A DNA stretch of 64,000 nucleotides from Owenia fusiformis (GCA_903813345.2 CAIIXF020000011.1:31114166-31178165), one strand, 5' to 3'; shown: positions 23,880 to 37,100, counted from the first letter of the stretch. Translations and numbers: made by a program. Notes: generated by a model not told the origin, from the sequence alone.

Positions 23880-25502
23880 CGAGGGGTGATCAATAAGTAA
23901 TGGACGCTTTTTCACACAGATACTTTTTATGGACCAATCCCTTTTATTTTCCTCCCAGTGATACATCATTCAATTATCTATCAACTCTGAAGATTTGAAG
24001 ACAAAATATATAATACATATATATCCTTATTTCCGTGAAGGAGGTACAGGTACCCCGGGACCGACATTTACTTCACATATTCTGAAGCTATCTTAGCTTG
24101 TTTAACATGCAATGCAGTTGAATGCATGCTGAACAAAACAAACCATTATGGTCATGAATTACCCCATTTTGTTATGCCATAGTTGATTTTGAATATTCTA
24201 TCATCACTATGTGTGGTATTCATGCCACATTCATTCCACAGGGCCCTCTAAACTGCTAAATAGGTTCCATCAAGTGCTACATGTACACAATTCCTCATCC
24301 TCTTAACTCAAGATTGTGAGACAAGGCTGAATCCATTCTCTGACATGGTAGCAAGATGCAGTTGCACGGGTTGTTTTATTTCATCAATGTCAATAAACCT
24401 GCGTCCTTTCTCTATAGAAATAAGTAGTATAGAAATATACAAGTCACATGTGAGCAGATCCGGACAACAAGCTGCATTGGCCAAGGGCTCGATTTTGAGG
24501 TCCAGGGATATTGTTTTCTGAACATTTGGAGATCTGTGGGCAGGTGCATTGTCCATATGGAGTAGGGTGTTGCCTTCTCTCACCACCCCTTTCTTCCACA
24601 ATGCTTTCTCAAATTGACCTGCAAATCCCTTCCATACAACACTCTGACATCACAGTACTTTCTGTTTATGTGTTACCAGCCAGCAAAAAAATTCAAACAG
24701 CACAACACTTGTTGCATATAAAAAGTTCAAATCTAACTGAAATTTACCAAACTGGCTAAAACTGAATATGTGACGTAAATGTCGGTCCCGGGGTACCTGT
24801 ACCTCCTTCACGGAAATAAGGATATATCAATATTTATCCTATGCCAGGTAGAGTTTTAGGGAGATAAGTTGGTAAGATATATCCCGTATCTTGATTTTGA
24901 GGTTTCCATATCCAGAACCTCCATATCTCCCGCCATATCTCCCGCTTCGGTGCATATCTCCCGCTTTCGGTAATTTCACTTCACAATTATTTTTTCAAAA
25001 TTGCTTTTTCAAATTCTTTTTTCAATTTAAAAAAATTCACATTTTTTTTAATTTTTTCAAAATTTCTTTTTTTCAAATTTTTGGATACATTTTCCCTTTT
25101 GTTATATTGTTAAACATCACTTTTGTATTTCAAAAACTTATCAATGTATTTAAAATTTAAAAGTGGAAATGCAATAAAATGACCATGTCCTGGAAACCCT
25201 ACTTGGTATAGGATAAACCAGTTATGTACGGTCGGTTTGGATATTGGGTTCATCCCTCGTGAGATATGCACATCTACATTCGGTCCCTACGGTCCCTCAG
25301 GTAGATATGCATATCTCCCTCTGGATAAACCCCATATCCAAAACCTCCCAGTACATAACCCTTATGTATTATATATTTTGTCTTCAAATCTTCAGAATTG
25401 ATAGATAATTGAATGATGTATCACTGGTAGGAAAATCGAAGGGATTGGTCCATAAAAAGTATCTGTGTGAAAAAGCGTCCATTACTTATCGATCACCCCT
25501 CG
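23880..25502. mobile_element. Mariner-like element, copy 1 (inner), with an extra insertion
   Basis: Ends are inverted CGAGGGGTGATCAATAAG repeats of >100 bp flanked by TA (23878-23879 and 25503-25504). A second inverted pair (CCTTATTTCCGTGAAGGAGG..., about 24029-24082 and 24766-24823) encloses a transposase relic. Compared with copy 2 (26379-27471), an extra ~540 bp at about 24826-25366 is a further insertion with its own short inverted blocks. Confidence 0.75.
24308..24601 (-). pseudogene. Mariner-family transposase, C-terminal fragment, copy 1
   Basis: A 97-residue minus-strand frame begins in mid-protein and carries HMDNAPAHRS (second catalytic Asp region) and CPDLLTCD (third Asp region), about 35 residues apart, as in mariner DD(34)D-type enzymes. 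The usual ~345-residue enzyme is reduced to its C-terminal third; the N-terminal HTH and the first Asp are absent. Confidence 0.7.
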
Positions 25503-26378
25503 TAGTCATCAATAGTTTTGTGATTTTACGAGATAACTACTTGTTGCGTTTTTTTGATACGCCCTGTAGTAGAGTGAAAAGATGACTCCATGCCATAGCA
25601 TAGAAACTATTTTGACAAGTGTTGCTCTTTTTTCTTGTTGGATTCGTTGAAGTTGAAGTTGAGTTAAATATAGCCTTTTATTTTATACCTGCTACATAGC
25701 AAGTCAAAAACAAACTATTTTAGATGTTTTGTTAGAAGAGCAAAATTAAAAAAGGAAAATCAGTGACCTATGAATTGCTATAACAAACAACAGAGTTCAA
25801 GCTATATTTAATCAAAACATATATTAGAAAAACAATAACATCCATCATTTCCTTCTCGTTTCCGGCTCTTAAAAAACAATATGTATAAAATGTACTTTTC
25901 AATAATAAGGAACTCCTTAGTTACATAGTCAATGAGGACTTTTTATTTTTCAACTTTATGCTGGAACTATATATTATTCCATTCTTGTTTTGCCTTGATA
26001 AAATATATATGATTGAATTTAAAAAAGGTTGAGGGAGGTTGGAATGAAAGTATAGTTTGTAATTGTTCAAATTGTTCAAATCATCAATCATTTTTCAATT
26101 TACATCAAATTATGTTATATGTTGATGGTGTGCATTTTTGACATTCTTCCACATTGTTAAATGCTAATTTCTCTAGATACGTGAACGGAAGACAACATCA
26201 TCATTATTATAAATTCTAAACACATCTATCAGTTTTCAATTATTCTAATCTGTTCTGACACGTTGTCAGAAGAAAACGTCACAGTTCAGTAATCCTTAAA
26301 ATCTACATACGCCCTTTAATGAAATGCAGACATGTTGCTGAATAACAACCTCGGTTTATATCCAATATTAAACATGTA

Positions 26379-27471
26379 CGAGGGGTGATCAATAAGTAAT
26401 GGACGCTTTTTTACACAGATACTTTTTATAGACCAATCCCTTTGATTTTCCTACCAGTGATACATCGTTCAATTATCTATCAATTCTGAAGATTTGAAGA
26501 CAAAATATATAATACATGTTGATATATCCTTATTTCCGTGAAGGAGGTACAGGTACCCTGGGACCGACATTTACGTCACATATTCAGCGTTCAGTTTTTA
26601 GACAGTTTGGTATATTTCAGTTAGATTTGAACTTTTTATATGTAGCAAGTGTTGTGTTGTTTGAAATTTTTTGCTGACTGGTAACACATAAACAGAGAGT
26701 ATTGTGATGTCAGAGTGTTGTATGGAAGGGGTTTGCAGGTCAATTTGAGAAAGCATTGTGGAAGAAAGGGGTGGTAAGAGAAGGGAACACCCTACTCCAT
26801 ATGGACAATGCACCAGCCCACAGATCTCAAAATGTTCAGAAAACAATATCCATGGACCTCAAAATTGAGCCCTTGGCCAATGCACCATATTGTCCAGATC
26901 TGCTCACATGTGACTTGTTTATTTCTATACGACTTATTTCTATAGAGAAAGGACACAGGTTTATTGGCATTGATGAAATAAAACAACCCGTGCAACTGCA
27001 TCTTGCTACCATGTCAGAGAATGGATTCAGCCTTGTTTCACAATCTTGAGTTAAGAGGATGAGGAATTGTGTACTTGTAGCACTTGATGGAACCTATTTA
27101 GAGGGCCCTGTGGAATGAATGTGGCATGAATACCACATAGTGATGATAAAATATTCAAAATCAACTATGGCATAACAAGATGGGGTAATTCATGACCATA
27201 ATGGTTTATTTTGTTCAGCCTGCATTCAACTGCATTGCATGTTAAACAAGCTAAAATAGCTTCAGAATATGTGACGTAAATGTCGGTCCCGGGGTACCTG
27301 TATCTCCTTCACGGAAATAAGGATATATCAACATGTATCATATATTTTGTCTTCAAATCTTCAGAGTTGATAGATAATTGAATGCTGTATCCCTGGTAAG
27401 AAAATCGAAGGTATTGGTCTATAAAAAGCATCTGTGTAAAAAAGCGTCCATTACTTATTGATCACCCCTCG
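26379..27471. mobile_element. Mariner-like element, copy 2
   Basis: A 1093-bp element with CGAGGGGTGATCAATAAG terminal inverted repeats and TA flanks (26377-26378 and 27472-27473). Its internal inverted pair is at about 26525-26580 and 27270-27325. The internal cassette is inverted relative to copy 1, so the two are independent insertions. Confidence 0.8.
26756..27049 (+). pseudogene. Mariner-family transposase, C-terminal fragment, copy 2
   Basis: A 97-residue frame nearly identical to that at 24308-24601, with HMDNAPAHRS and APYCPDLLTCDLF. Recognisable coding (QFEKALWKKG-like) extends slightly upstream, but no N-terminal half is present. Confidence 0.7.
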
Positions 27472-27473
27472 TA

Positions 27474-29683
27474 AAAACTCAACTGTCAAATCTTAAAATC
27501 ACAATTTGAAATTTTTTGAACATACATTCAAATAAAATTTCTTTATTATAAACTTTCTAATTGTCTGAAGATAGGATGGTGTCATCTTCGTTCACTTGGC
27601 TCTGTCGGTCTGAATGCAGCGAATCGAAGACCGAGTGTGCGAAGATGGGATTGACTGGGAATTCCTCTCGCCATTATGGAAGAACCTTAAAAGCCCTCTC
27701 AAGTTGACACGAAATCTTATTTTGGGCTAAAAATATCGCATAGATTTATGATGATTTTAGGTCAAGATACACATGGCCATATTTTTCAAAAATATTGAAA
27801 AATGAAGTCATTGCCAGAATATATTTTCGCAGATTTCTCCGGATTCTCAGATTTTTCCGGTTTTGCTCAATAGAACTAGTGTTGTTAATATTTTCTCCGG
27901 GTTTTTGATGACTCGAATGTTTACATGTCAATTTGATTTGAAGTAAAACGATTATGAATTACCGTTTTGCAAACAAGGATATTTCAAATATGTGACATTA
28001 GGTAAACATGTCCACCCGGAATCTATTTTAAAGTTGTAAACAGAAATACAAGAACACAACAAAATATCTTTTGAATGAATACGGGAATAGAAACGAACAA
28101 AAGCATACGTATGATTTTTTCATCGGGAAATTTCACTGGTGGATAATCATACAATCGCAGCAGCAGTGCATGGACCTAAAAAAGCCACAAAACGTTAGTA
28201 TACATTTATATGTTTCGCTATTTGCTACTTCACTTGTGTTTCCATAAGAGATTTTCTGGCATCATTGCTGTGGTCGCAGCAGCACCAGCTACTTGTCTAA
28301 CGAGTATGTATTATGAAGGTATTATGATGTAGTGAGTCAAGAGAAACTCTGATTTAAATCGGCTCATCCATGTAAGAAAACTCAATCAATAACCGAGTGG
28401 ATGGAAGTAAGCGTTATGAAATAAAAAATACATATCATCATGTTCGGTCGGATACGTTATCTTTAAGTCAGGTAAAGGTGTTACAACTACGTCACACAGC
28501 AGTTCATTTGCAAGTATACTTTCTTTAAACCATGTGATCAATAGCCGCGTCGTTCTTGGCATTCAAGAGGTTAAATAAACGTAAAATAGACCATTATTAG
28601 TGTTAAATATTGATTGTAAAAACATTATTGTGGTTTTAGTCATTATCGTTGTTTGTATACGATGAAATGAAATTTATTAAAAAATGTGTTTTGGATCGAT
28701 ATAAACTTGTGCTTGAAGACCTGGAGTAATTATAAATATAGGCGTAGAATATTAGCATACATAAATTACACGAGACTATTGTGCATTTAATAAACGTCAA
28801 GTATTTATCATTCTTGCAGTTTCAGATTTTATTACCTTCATTTAGAAAACACAATCTTTTGATTTTGAACTTTCATTGTGAAGTCATCGCCACTGTGAGG
28901 TAGGAAAAGAAATATGAACATTTTGATTTGGTTTTCGATTTATCGTATTTACGTTTATTTGTGTAGCACCGTGTTGAGAAGGATGTGTTTAAGGTTTATT
29001 GGTGAAGTGTTTAGGTAGACATGCGTTTAAGCAATCTAATTCGATGACATGGGATAACTGATAAGAGCCTGAAATAATGACAGGATGCACACTTATAATG
29101 ATTTCACAAAATTTTGTTAATGAAACCAAGTGTAAAGTTTAAAAGGTGAGAGTTGTTTGTTTCAATGAAATACATACACACCCGCCTTGTCTTAAAAATC
29201 TCTTCCGATATATTACTTGTTTTGTTTTTGAATTAAGATATGGACCAAAGCGTCTTCATATTGGTTTCCATAGCAACCATAACGATTAAGAAGGCGTGAA
29301 ACCTATTTACAAAGAGAGAATTAGTTGGGAAACCTACGTACCATACATGATGGATTTTTATTTAAATAGTTAGAGCTATTTGTGCAGAATATAATGTTAC
29401 TCTTTAAGGACTAGATTTTCATAATATAAGTTGCAGTGTAAGAAGCCATACGTATGCGCAGGTTAATTCTATTTAAATATCCAGAAAAGACACTGTGAGC
29501 CTTTGATATTGGAATACAGACCTCTCAAGCATTAGATAAAGAGGGGCTCTGGGCTTTCAATCTTAAAATAAACTGAACTGCAAATATGTTGTATTCATTT
29601 GATATTGTAACATTGTTACGCAAACTGAACTTAGATTCATGCATGTATAAACTGTTAAATACAGTTAAATATAAGATAATTAT
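27474..29683. other. Intergenic, no supported feature
   Basis: I see no gene or clear repeat over this 2.2-kb AT-rich stretch. Confidence 0.4.
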
Positions 29684-30480
29684 AACAGGAACAGCACTCT
29701 CCAGTACGTAAAATCCGCTTTACCGGTAAATTTCAACGCTCTATCCGGTAAAAATCGCACTCTCGAGTAAAAATCACATTCAGGTAAGTCAAATCACAAT
29801 TTACAATAAATTATCCAATCTGTTTATGCCGATGGATGAATGGTTGAATCACATATTTACCTACCCCATCCCTTATTCACCCTCAAGTCTTCAAGTTTCT
29901 TCATAAACTGGCATACGGTTGAGAATAATTATAAATGTGTCTTGTGTCTAGCTGTTTTGGTCAAAAATCTGATTTGTATTACTTCCCCCAGACACCACAT
30001 ATGATTATAAAGCTGCTATGAATGCTCCAGATAATAATATCCTTGTTTTCGTACATGTTATATTACTACCCATTTGAAGATAAACGCAACTTGACAAGAA
30101 GCATCACAGTTTCATTGTAACATATATCGGTACGCATACGTATATCAAAACCCAAAAGAGTGCGTAATGCAGAAACCCAAACTGTGGTATTTTAAACGAC
30201 AGAAACTGTGAAGTCAAAAGAATGCTGTACATTTGGTCATTTTAACAGTAAAAACTACAAACGTTTACGATGAGCGAGGTGTAAGGATATTAGAATGACC
30301 GTAAAGAAACACGGATGATGTGAAACACAAGTATATTATCAGGAATAAGGTAGGTCAATAGAGTAAGATATAGCCTTCGTTTTGGCAAAATCTATCGATT
30401 TTTTACTGGATCGTGCGGTTATGTACCGATAACAGCGTGTTTTTTTTTACCAGAGAGTGCTTTTAGAACCTTACCTGTGA
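29684..30480. mobile_element. Diverged, expanded copy of the 20859-21294 MITE family
   Basis: The left end (acagcactctcc ... atccggtaaaaatcgcactctc) and right end (ttttttactggatcgtgcgg ... ccttacctgtga) are inverted. The 29780-29905 segment matches 21065-21220 in reverse orientation. The block 29930-30390 has no counterpart there. Confidence 0.45.
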
Positions 30481-31019
30481 ATATTGACAAATATTTTTTT
30501 AGGTTTTTATATCGATCGCACATATGCAAGATCAGTAAATATCTAAGCACAAGTTCCAAGGTCAAAAGACCAAAAGTTGTAATGGAACTTAGCAAGACAA
30601 AGCAAACTCTTAAGTGCATACCAGTCAAGAAAAACAAACCCCATATATCCCAAAATCATGATCTAACGTGAAAGGAAACAATGTCTAATACCCCCTTTCC
30701 ACCCACCATTCAAGAACCGATATCACAATCCAAGACCAGAACACCAAGGGACATTACATTCATACTGAAGTCATTACAATACATGTTGAAAAAAAATCCG
30801 AAATTGATAGCCAATACTCATAACATCAAAAATATAAGTACTCATACAAGATACAGCATTCAGTCTCAAATGATGTGGGATAGATTGTAAAATCCAGTCT
30901 CAAAGTCCATAGGCGTTTCAAAGGGTCAACATCCATTCACAAAAGCCGTCGCCATAATCCATAAAACACAATAATTCACAATGGTCATCAGGAGAAAACT
31001 ATGGCTGATTTCGATCCCT

Positions 31020-31760
31020 ATTTCTCAACCATTAGTGCCATAGCCGGGATCCACCTCAAAAGGTGCCAAGTGAAAAATTTGTGAGTTCAGCGCCAATGTC
31101 TTAAACAATTCCTACATCCTTCTCAGCATCTCAAGTGGTAAAACTCGAAACTGATTCGTATTTTTCAGTAACGCCCAGAAAGTATTTCTTAAGCTTTATA
31201 TAAGTATAACCTTGATCAACAGTTTGATCACTAAAGTATTGTGTCTTGACTTGAAATCTAAATATTTAGAACATGCCTTGCCATATCTAATAAACTGGGA
31301 GACATAGACCCAATATGCTTGAAATTCACAATATCAAAGTTGAAATCATCTCGTTTATCGTACAACTTACAATATATACTGTTGTCTTGTTCAATGTTAA
31401 TGAGAGGGTCAAGATAAGGCGCATTAATGTTCGATCCATTGGTCTTTTTTAACTCTAACTTGGAAGGGTATATCTCATTTACAAAATCTTCAAATCCAGG
31501 GTTGTCCAAACTCAACAGGTCATCTATATACCTATCTGTTTTATTGAAAAGTTTAGCTATGTGGAATTTTGTCTTATCTTTCATCATCTTTTGCAAAAAC
31601 TTATATTCATACGAGAATAGAAAAAGGTCTGCCAAAAGAGGAGCACAATCTGTCCCCATTGGTATTCCTATATTTTGACGTAAAACAGTATTTACGAACT
31701 TTACATAAATATTATCAATCAAAAAGCCTTAACACATTCTTTAATTGTAGTAACGTAAAA
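31020..31760 (-). pseudogene. Reverse transcriptase fragment of a non-LTR or Penelope-like retroelement
   Basis: A minus-strand frame (31722-31258, 154 residues) contains RT motifs: GIPMGTDCAPLLADLF (finger/palm motif), RYIDDLLS (the catalytic Y-x-D-D box) and LYDKRDDFNF. Coding similarity continues in other frames at both ends ('DQGYTYIKLKKYF' about 31215-31180), showing frameshifts. The 5' and 3' domains are missing. The 'GIPMGTxCAPLLADLF' type is common in marine invertebrate genomes, but I cannot place the clade with certainty. Confidence 0.75.
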
Positions 31761-32639
31761 TTGTTTAAAGAAGGAGTTTGGTTAGTCTGTATCATAGTTT
31801 GTAACAACATTATAAATAAATTAACAAATAAAAAACAAATACATGAATATACTATATAATGCATATATAATTCAGCATTTTATATTTCAGAACCTCTACA
31901 CACTGAATAGTTAAAAAGTCAAAGACTGACTTGGATTAAAAAAAGGTAAATTAAGTTGATCTTAGTCTTGGTTCTACATTTCGTTCAAGGCCATGAAATT
32001 GCGAGCTATTTTATGGTTTTATATTGAATATATTTTAGATTTCAATATGTACAATGTGTATCAGAACTTATATATAGAAAACCGCGGTAACTCCACAGAG
32101 AAGCAAATCCCTACGAACAAACATCATGATAAACTATATGACATCTCATTTCTTCTCAGCCCTGTGTTTCAGGTGGTGAAACAGAAAGATGCTATGAGTA
32201 TCAGAATGACGAGCAAAATATTCATGAATCTATATGTTACAATATTAACCAGCTACTCTATCTACTCTTTATATGACCATTTTATCAACTCATAATGACA
32301 ATACATTGAATATGGTCATTTTGAATTTTTGAATGGAGATATCCCGCTCCAACGAGAATCCTGGATATGTATAAATTATAATCCCGCTCAAGCCGTTCTC
32401 TGGGACATATGATGGCTATATATCCACATAACAATTTGTTATTCCACAATTATTGACAAAAGCATTTAAGATGAATGATGATACCGGATAAGAAAGTATT
32501 AAATAAAAGCAATTCTTTGTTACCAATGAAAATATTATAAAAAGCAAAACAAATTGGTATAAATACAATCATAAAATTCAACATATTTCAACGATGATTT
32601 ATGGAAAACAAAATTGTTTCAAAAATTAGCCTCGACCAC

Positions 32640-32682
32640 ATTTTAAAGATTCCAGTATTCTGAATACTGAAATCTTTAAAAT
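32640..32682. repeat. Near-perfect 43-bp palindrome
   Basis: Arms attttaaagatt(t)ccagtattc and its complement meet with almost no loop. Confidence 0.85.
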
Positions 32683-32700
32683 ATCACTATTATTAACATA

Positions 32701-32768
32701 TTATTTTGGTTGAAGATAAAGTTTTGTATGATGAATTTCATCATACAAAACTTTATCAACCAAAATAA
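32701..32768. repeat. Near-perfect 68-bp palindrome
   Basis: Arms ttattttggttga(a)gataaag...tgatga are followed at once by the complement, with one unpaired base per arm. It lies 19 bp from the previous palindrome. Confidence 0.9.
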
Positions 32769-33889
32769 TTGTCAAAAAGAAAAAGTAGAGATACTTCTCT
32801 AGATATATATTCAATTTGAAGATACATTCACTTCGTTGTAAGGAATATTATTAAAAGAGCCATGGTAAAATAAATAAAGACACCCGACTACCGAGATGAC
32901 AGAAAATTGTTCTTCTCAAAAACCAGAACTTCAAATACAATTTATTCTTACCCAATTGTTTGCTACATACTTCAAATAATTATGTAATATTTTGATGTAT
33001 ATTCTCAAGTTTGTAAATTATATGCATATAAAGATAACTAGAAATTGCCGCGAAACGGAAAATCGTTTATAAATCATGTATATAACATCACTAATTTTTG
33101 AAAAAAAAAATTGTAACTCAAATTATTATTTTTATTCCTTGAAACCATAGAGATGGTGTGCTTTTCAAGCAATTTCTGAAAAAAATCCCACCATCCCAAC
33201 TCAGCCAAGTTAACCCAGTTCACCTCGATTTTGCGCCAAAAATCGAGGTAAAAAAATAGTTTTAACAAAAATTGGCACTTGAATTGAAACGTGTGATCCT
33301 GCATTGTAATAAACCTCTCTTAACAAAAGAGGTTACTACTTATAGTATTTATATTATTGAAATTAATGTAAATTTATTGCCTTATTTCAATATTCTCTGA
33401 GCTAAATCAAAATACACTGTCATTATATTTACAATTGCAATTCTAGAAATTGAATATAACTTACGTAATTACAGAGGACGTTATAGTTCAGATCAAGGCG
33501 AAAACCTAACATCTGGTTGTAAATTGGGACGGTTAATGATCTCTAGGAGTGAAAAATGTTATTACCTAGCTCGTTTATCATATTCCATAGTGACATCATC
33601 ATATTTGGAATTCTATCTTTGTATCGTTGCATCTTACGACATCTTTGACTGTGCATTATGAAACACATTCAATCTCGAGAAACATATTACTATAGTATAG
33701 TATCAGTATGATATAATAGTTGCCATATAAGCTGCCAAAGCGGCCATTTTGAATGATCGGTTGAAAAGTAGACTTATTTTAACTTTACGATACTCTCAGC
33801 AGGAATTCCACCCATTGTTGCTCTGATAAGTAAATCTGATAAACTATGTATCGTCTCGTCTTATTTCAGTGGACAAAGACGGTGTCGCC

Positions 33890-34171
33890 ATGTTGAAATG
33901 CTTGGTCGTGATTAGTGTGTTGATATATATCGTTGTGATATTCTTAGAAGATACGAGCTCTATGGAAATCTCCAGAGCTGTCCATAACCGTGTAAAACGT
34001 AAAAAACCTCCATCACTTGCAGCATGGTGCCAAAAGTTAGTTGAAAAATGTGATGAGAGTAAGTCTAATAATGAGACTATAAGTGGTGAACCAGAAACGA
34101 TAGCGGATGAGGTAATGCAAGCCTGTACATTATACAAAGAGTATTGCGTCAAGAACGCTGAGGATGTTTGA
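33890..34171 (+). CDS. Secreted cysteine-containing peptide precursor 3
   Basis: A 93-residue precursor. The ATG at 33890 follows a likely splice acceptor (ttatttcag at 33860-33868) and a 21-nt leader. The signal/hydrophobic segment is MLKCLVVISVLIYIVVIF, then LEDTSSME and a furin-type site HNRVKRKK. The mature part (~55 residues) has four cysteines as two C-x6-C pairs (WCQKLVEKC and ACTLYKEYC) separated by an acidic stretch containing SNNETISGEPETIADE. N-terminal layout (MLK.L start, E-TSxM, H-x-RVKR) matches peptide 4, so they are paralogues, but the cysteine frame differs. The last coding exon appears intronless. Role unknown; secretion and processing are inferred. Confidence 0.65.
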   Translation: MLKCLVVISVLIYIVVIFLEDTSSMEISRAVHNRVKRKKPPSLAAWCQKLVEKCDESKSNNETISGEPETIADEVMQACTLYKEYCVKNAEDV

Positions 34172-37100
34172 TCAACATTATTATCGAGCTGTGGCGGGCA
34201 TGGGGGCCCGAGGGCCTTTTCGGAATTTGGGCCCAAAATTCTCCGTACTTTTAACGTTTGGCAAAATCCCTCTTGATTTGTAGGACCACCTCTGCCGAGG
34301 GTTGTCCACAACAGCAAATATGGCGTAGGCAACTTTAGTATGTAGACTTCTAATGCTACAGAAAAGCCAACTGGATGAAATATAATCAAAGGCTACAATC
34401 ATACAGCCTATCCCTACAAGATTTGCTGTCAATTTTACACAGAACATTGAACTGTCGTCTGTGTCACATAGCCTAAACAACGTAAGCTGCTGACAAATTA
34501 TATATAGAATATCCTTGTCAAAAGGCCATGGTGGTTTGGCTCCCAGATTGCAACTTCGATATTCTACCATATCATGGTTTTTGACATTGACCTTATTATC
34601 ACGTAGCCATGTCGTGATTACAAAATTCAAAATCAAAATGTCCACCATTTTTGCACTTCAAAATTTGAATCGCGAGTTTTGGTCTTATTGCGACACGCAA
34701 GAAGTAATAAGGAAAATAGTTCGATGTTTTGGATCGCTGACTATGATTTTATAGTCAGTTATAATGATCAGACGATCAAGGTCAAGGTCGAATATCGAGT
34801 TGGAACCCTGTGAGCCAATCCTCCTTGCTAAAGGCTATTTATTGCATGAACCGATAAATTCCTGGGTATTTGTAACGCCCTTGAGAGTAACATCATGTCA
34901 TAATCAAGTAATCCGTGGATGTCACTGACTTCTTTTTCATTCAAAACTAAGAATTTATTTTGTATCCTATGGTGAGGGATTTTTTCCACGTTGAAAAATA
35001 AAAACTGTAGATCGCTGTTTTGTTAATGATTTTGATGCACTATAAAATGAGAATATAATACTTGTAAATACACTATCTATTAGTTGTTTGTCATATGCTG
35101 TCAATCATGAAGCTATATTAATGTATTTAAACCCAGAGTTTTTTCATGTATGATATCATATAAACATAAACATACTTTTATATGGCCTGGATCAGAACAC
35201 AAGGTTAAATCATTGCAGACTTTTCTAGTGAGTATATCCCGATGACCAGTTACCTGGCTAGGTAGCAGTGTGGGACAATATCATAGTGACCGAGGACGAT
35301 AGCCCGAGTATCAATCTGATATTTTCCGAGGACAATATGATACCTCCTCAAGGGAAAAAACGTATTCCATCTTACGACCATCGTCTATTTATATCGTAAT
35401 ATCTTTTCGGAAATTTATATCAACACGTTTTAAAATAGAACGAAAAACGTAAAAATCGAGAGAAATCCCCGTGAATAGTTCTAATACAGGATTTGATGGA
35501 GATTTTGACTGATACAGGATCCAAAACGGAATCTGAAACGGGATTTTTTGAATATCAGTTGTATTTACTCATAAAATATGGGTGCTCGTATAATCATTTG
35601 TAATTGTACGGACTAAAACGTATATTAAAAACATAAAGAACATCTAAGAGTGCAAACTCAATCATTCCAAACATTGTTCTTTCATTTCCAAATGGTCACC
35701 ATTCGGAAACAGATTAGCACAGTTCAAAACCATGGAACATTTCATTCATACTTACAACATATGTTGAAAACAATTCAATTTTGAATTCCTGGTGTCAGAA
35801 AGTAAAATTCAGTTGTCAAAGCTGCATTTTCAGAATGCTTCAAATAACAAAGTAACAAACTTAGATTGTAAGGTGGAATAGCATTCTCTTTATCACGATA
35901 TTTGCAATTGTTATCATTGTATATCTCATAGTAACGACCTTATGCTGATAACACGTGTCTTTTATTTGCAATTAATACACTGCGTTTCACATGCAATACT
36001 TGCATTAATTGAATCAGTGTCCACCAGACAGGCATTTCCACAAAGTTATATAGTATCTTGAATACTGTCTTGTCCCTTTTTGAATTACGTTCTTGGTAAA
36101 ATATATATTTGTCATTTGAAATATATACTGTAATACTCTTTAGAGGGCATAGTGCTTCATGTTGATCAATACAAATTGTTTGAAAAAATTATAAATAATA
36201 AGGCAGAATTTGAAAAAGAGGGCATGCAATTTAATCAATTCCATTTTCGTACAATATCTCAAAATGGAAATGAGAAATGAAGATAGTTATACGATCAGTA
36301 TCAACTGATAAGCCATTGACACATAGCTAAACAAGGCATGTCCGATTCCACCCAATCTGAAAACAACATTTCATATAACTGCAGTGCATTATATGACCTA
36401 TCGCTGCATCCAAGGTCATTCCTTACTCGGTTGCCAAGGTGACATTTTGACTCTACAGATTGGAATTTAAATTGATGCTTTGCCAACTTGACCCTTGCAA
36501 AAGGTTTCACACATTGAAAATATGTTCTTTTAGTGATTACGTATCCTTCAAGTGACATGGTAGAAAATATTTTGCGATGTTTAAAAAGAATGATAAGCCC
36601 AAGACCCAATGCATTGTGGAATGGCCATTTAATTCGGGCGTTGTTTCCTAAAATTAACAATCGATGCTGTGCATCTCGTGCACATTTTGGAAAGCAACAC
36701 CTTCAAGGAATGGTCATTCCACATTGTACCAGGGCTTAATAAAATATCATTAAAAAATTAATGACCCCTGGCCCATGGGTCTTCCATGTTCAAATCAGGG
36801 GTCAATCTGGGACTATATTATTTCCAATTATCAACGTATTATGGTGGCTTAGCAGTTAGCATTCACACCGGAATAGCCTGACAACGGTTAAGTCAGATAC
36901 AGTTTTCACAAATGGCGGACATAACAATCGCTTCAATTAGATTTTCACGAACTGTATGTTTGATAGAGCAACTAGACTAAATTCATTTGGAACAACAATC
37001 AATCAAAATGTCTTTATACTCATTGTACATTTAATAATGTTCTACCATCGAAATAAAGTCTTTAATTTAACCGATCAAAATGCAAACCATATGTCGCTGT

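Larger units (their letters stand above)
22950..25566. mobile_element. Tc1/mariner-like element (outer), interrupted by an inner element
   Basis: Terminal inverted repeats of about 55 bp start CA.(G)GCGTATCAAAAAAACGCAA, with TA on both sides. The interior has two direct degenerate ~200-bp units (23030 and 23235) and an inverted third (23740-23878). It also holds a transposase relic on the minus strand. It is split at TA 23878 by the inner element at 23880-25502. No intact transposase remains. Confidence 0.65.
31860..33865. other. AT-rich intergenic region with two palindromes
   Basis: Apart from the hairpins at 32640-32768 I see no gene. A 100-codon open frame at 31993-32295 has no recognisable domain. 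Confidence 0.35.

Noticed and set aside
33844-34389. 181-codon minus-strand frame
   Set aside because: Antisense to peptide gene 3 and running into repeat sequence; no domain seen.
36301-36660. 119-codon minus-strand frame
   Set aside because: Overlaps a possible small MITE and shows no recognisable motif.
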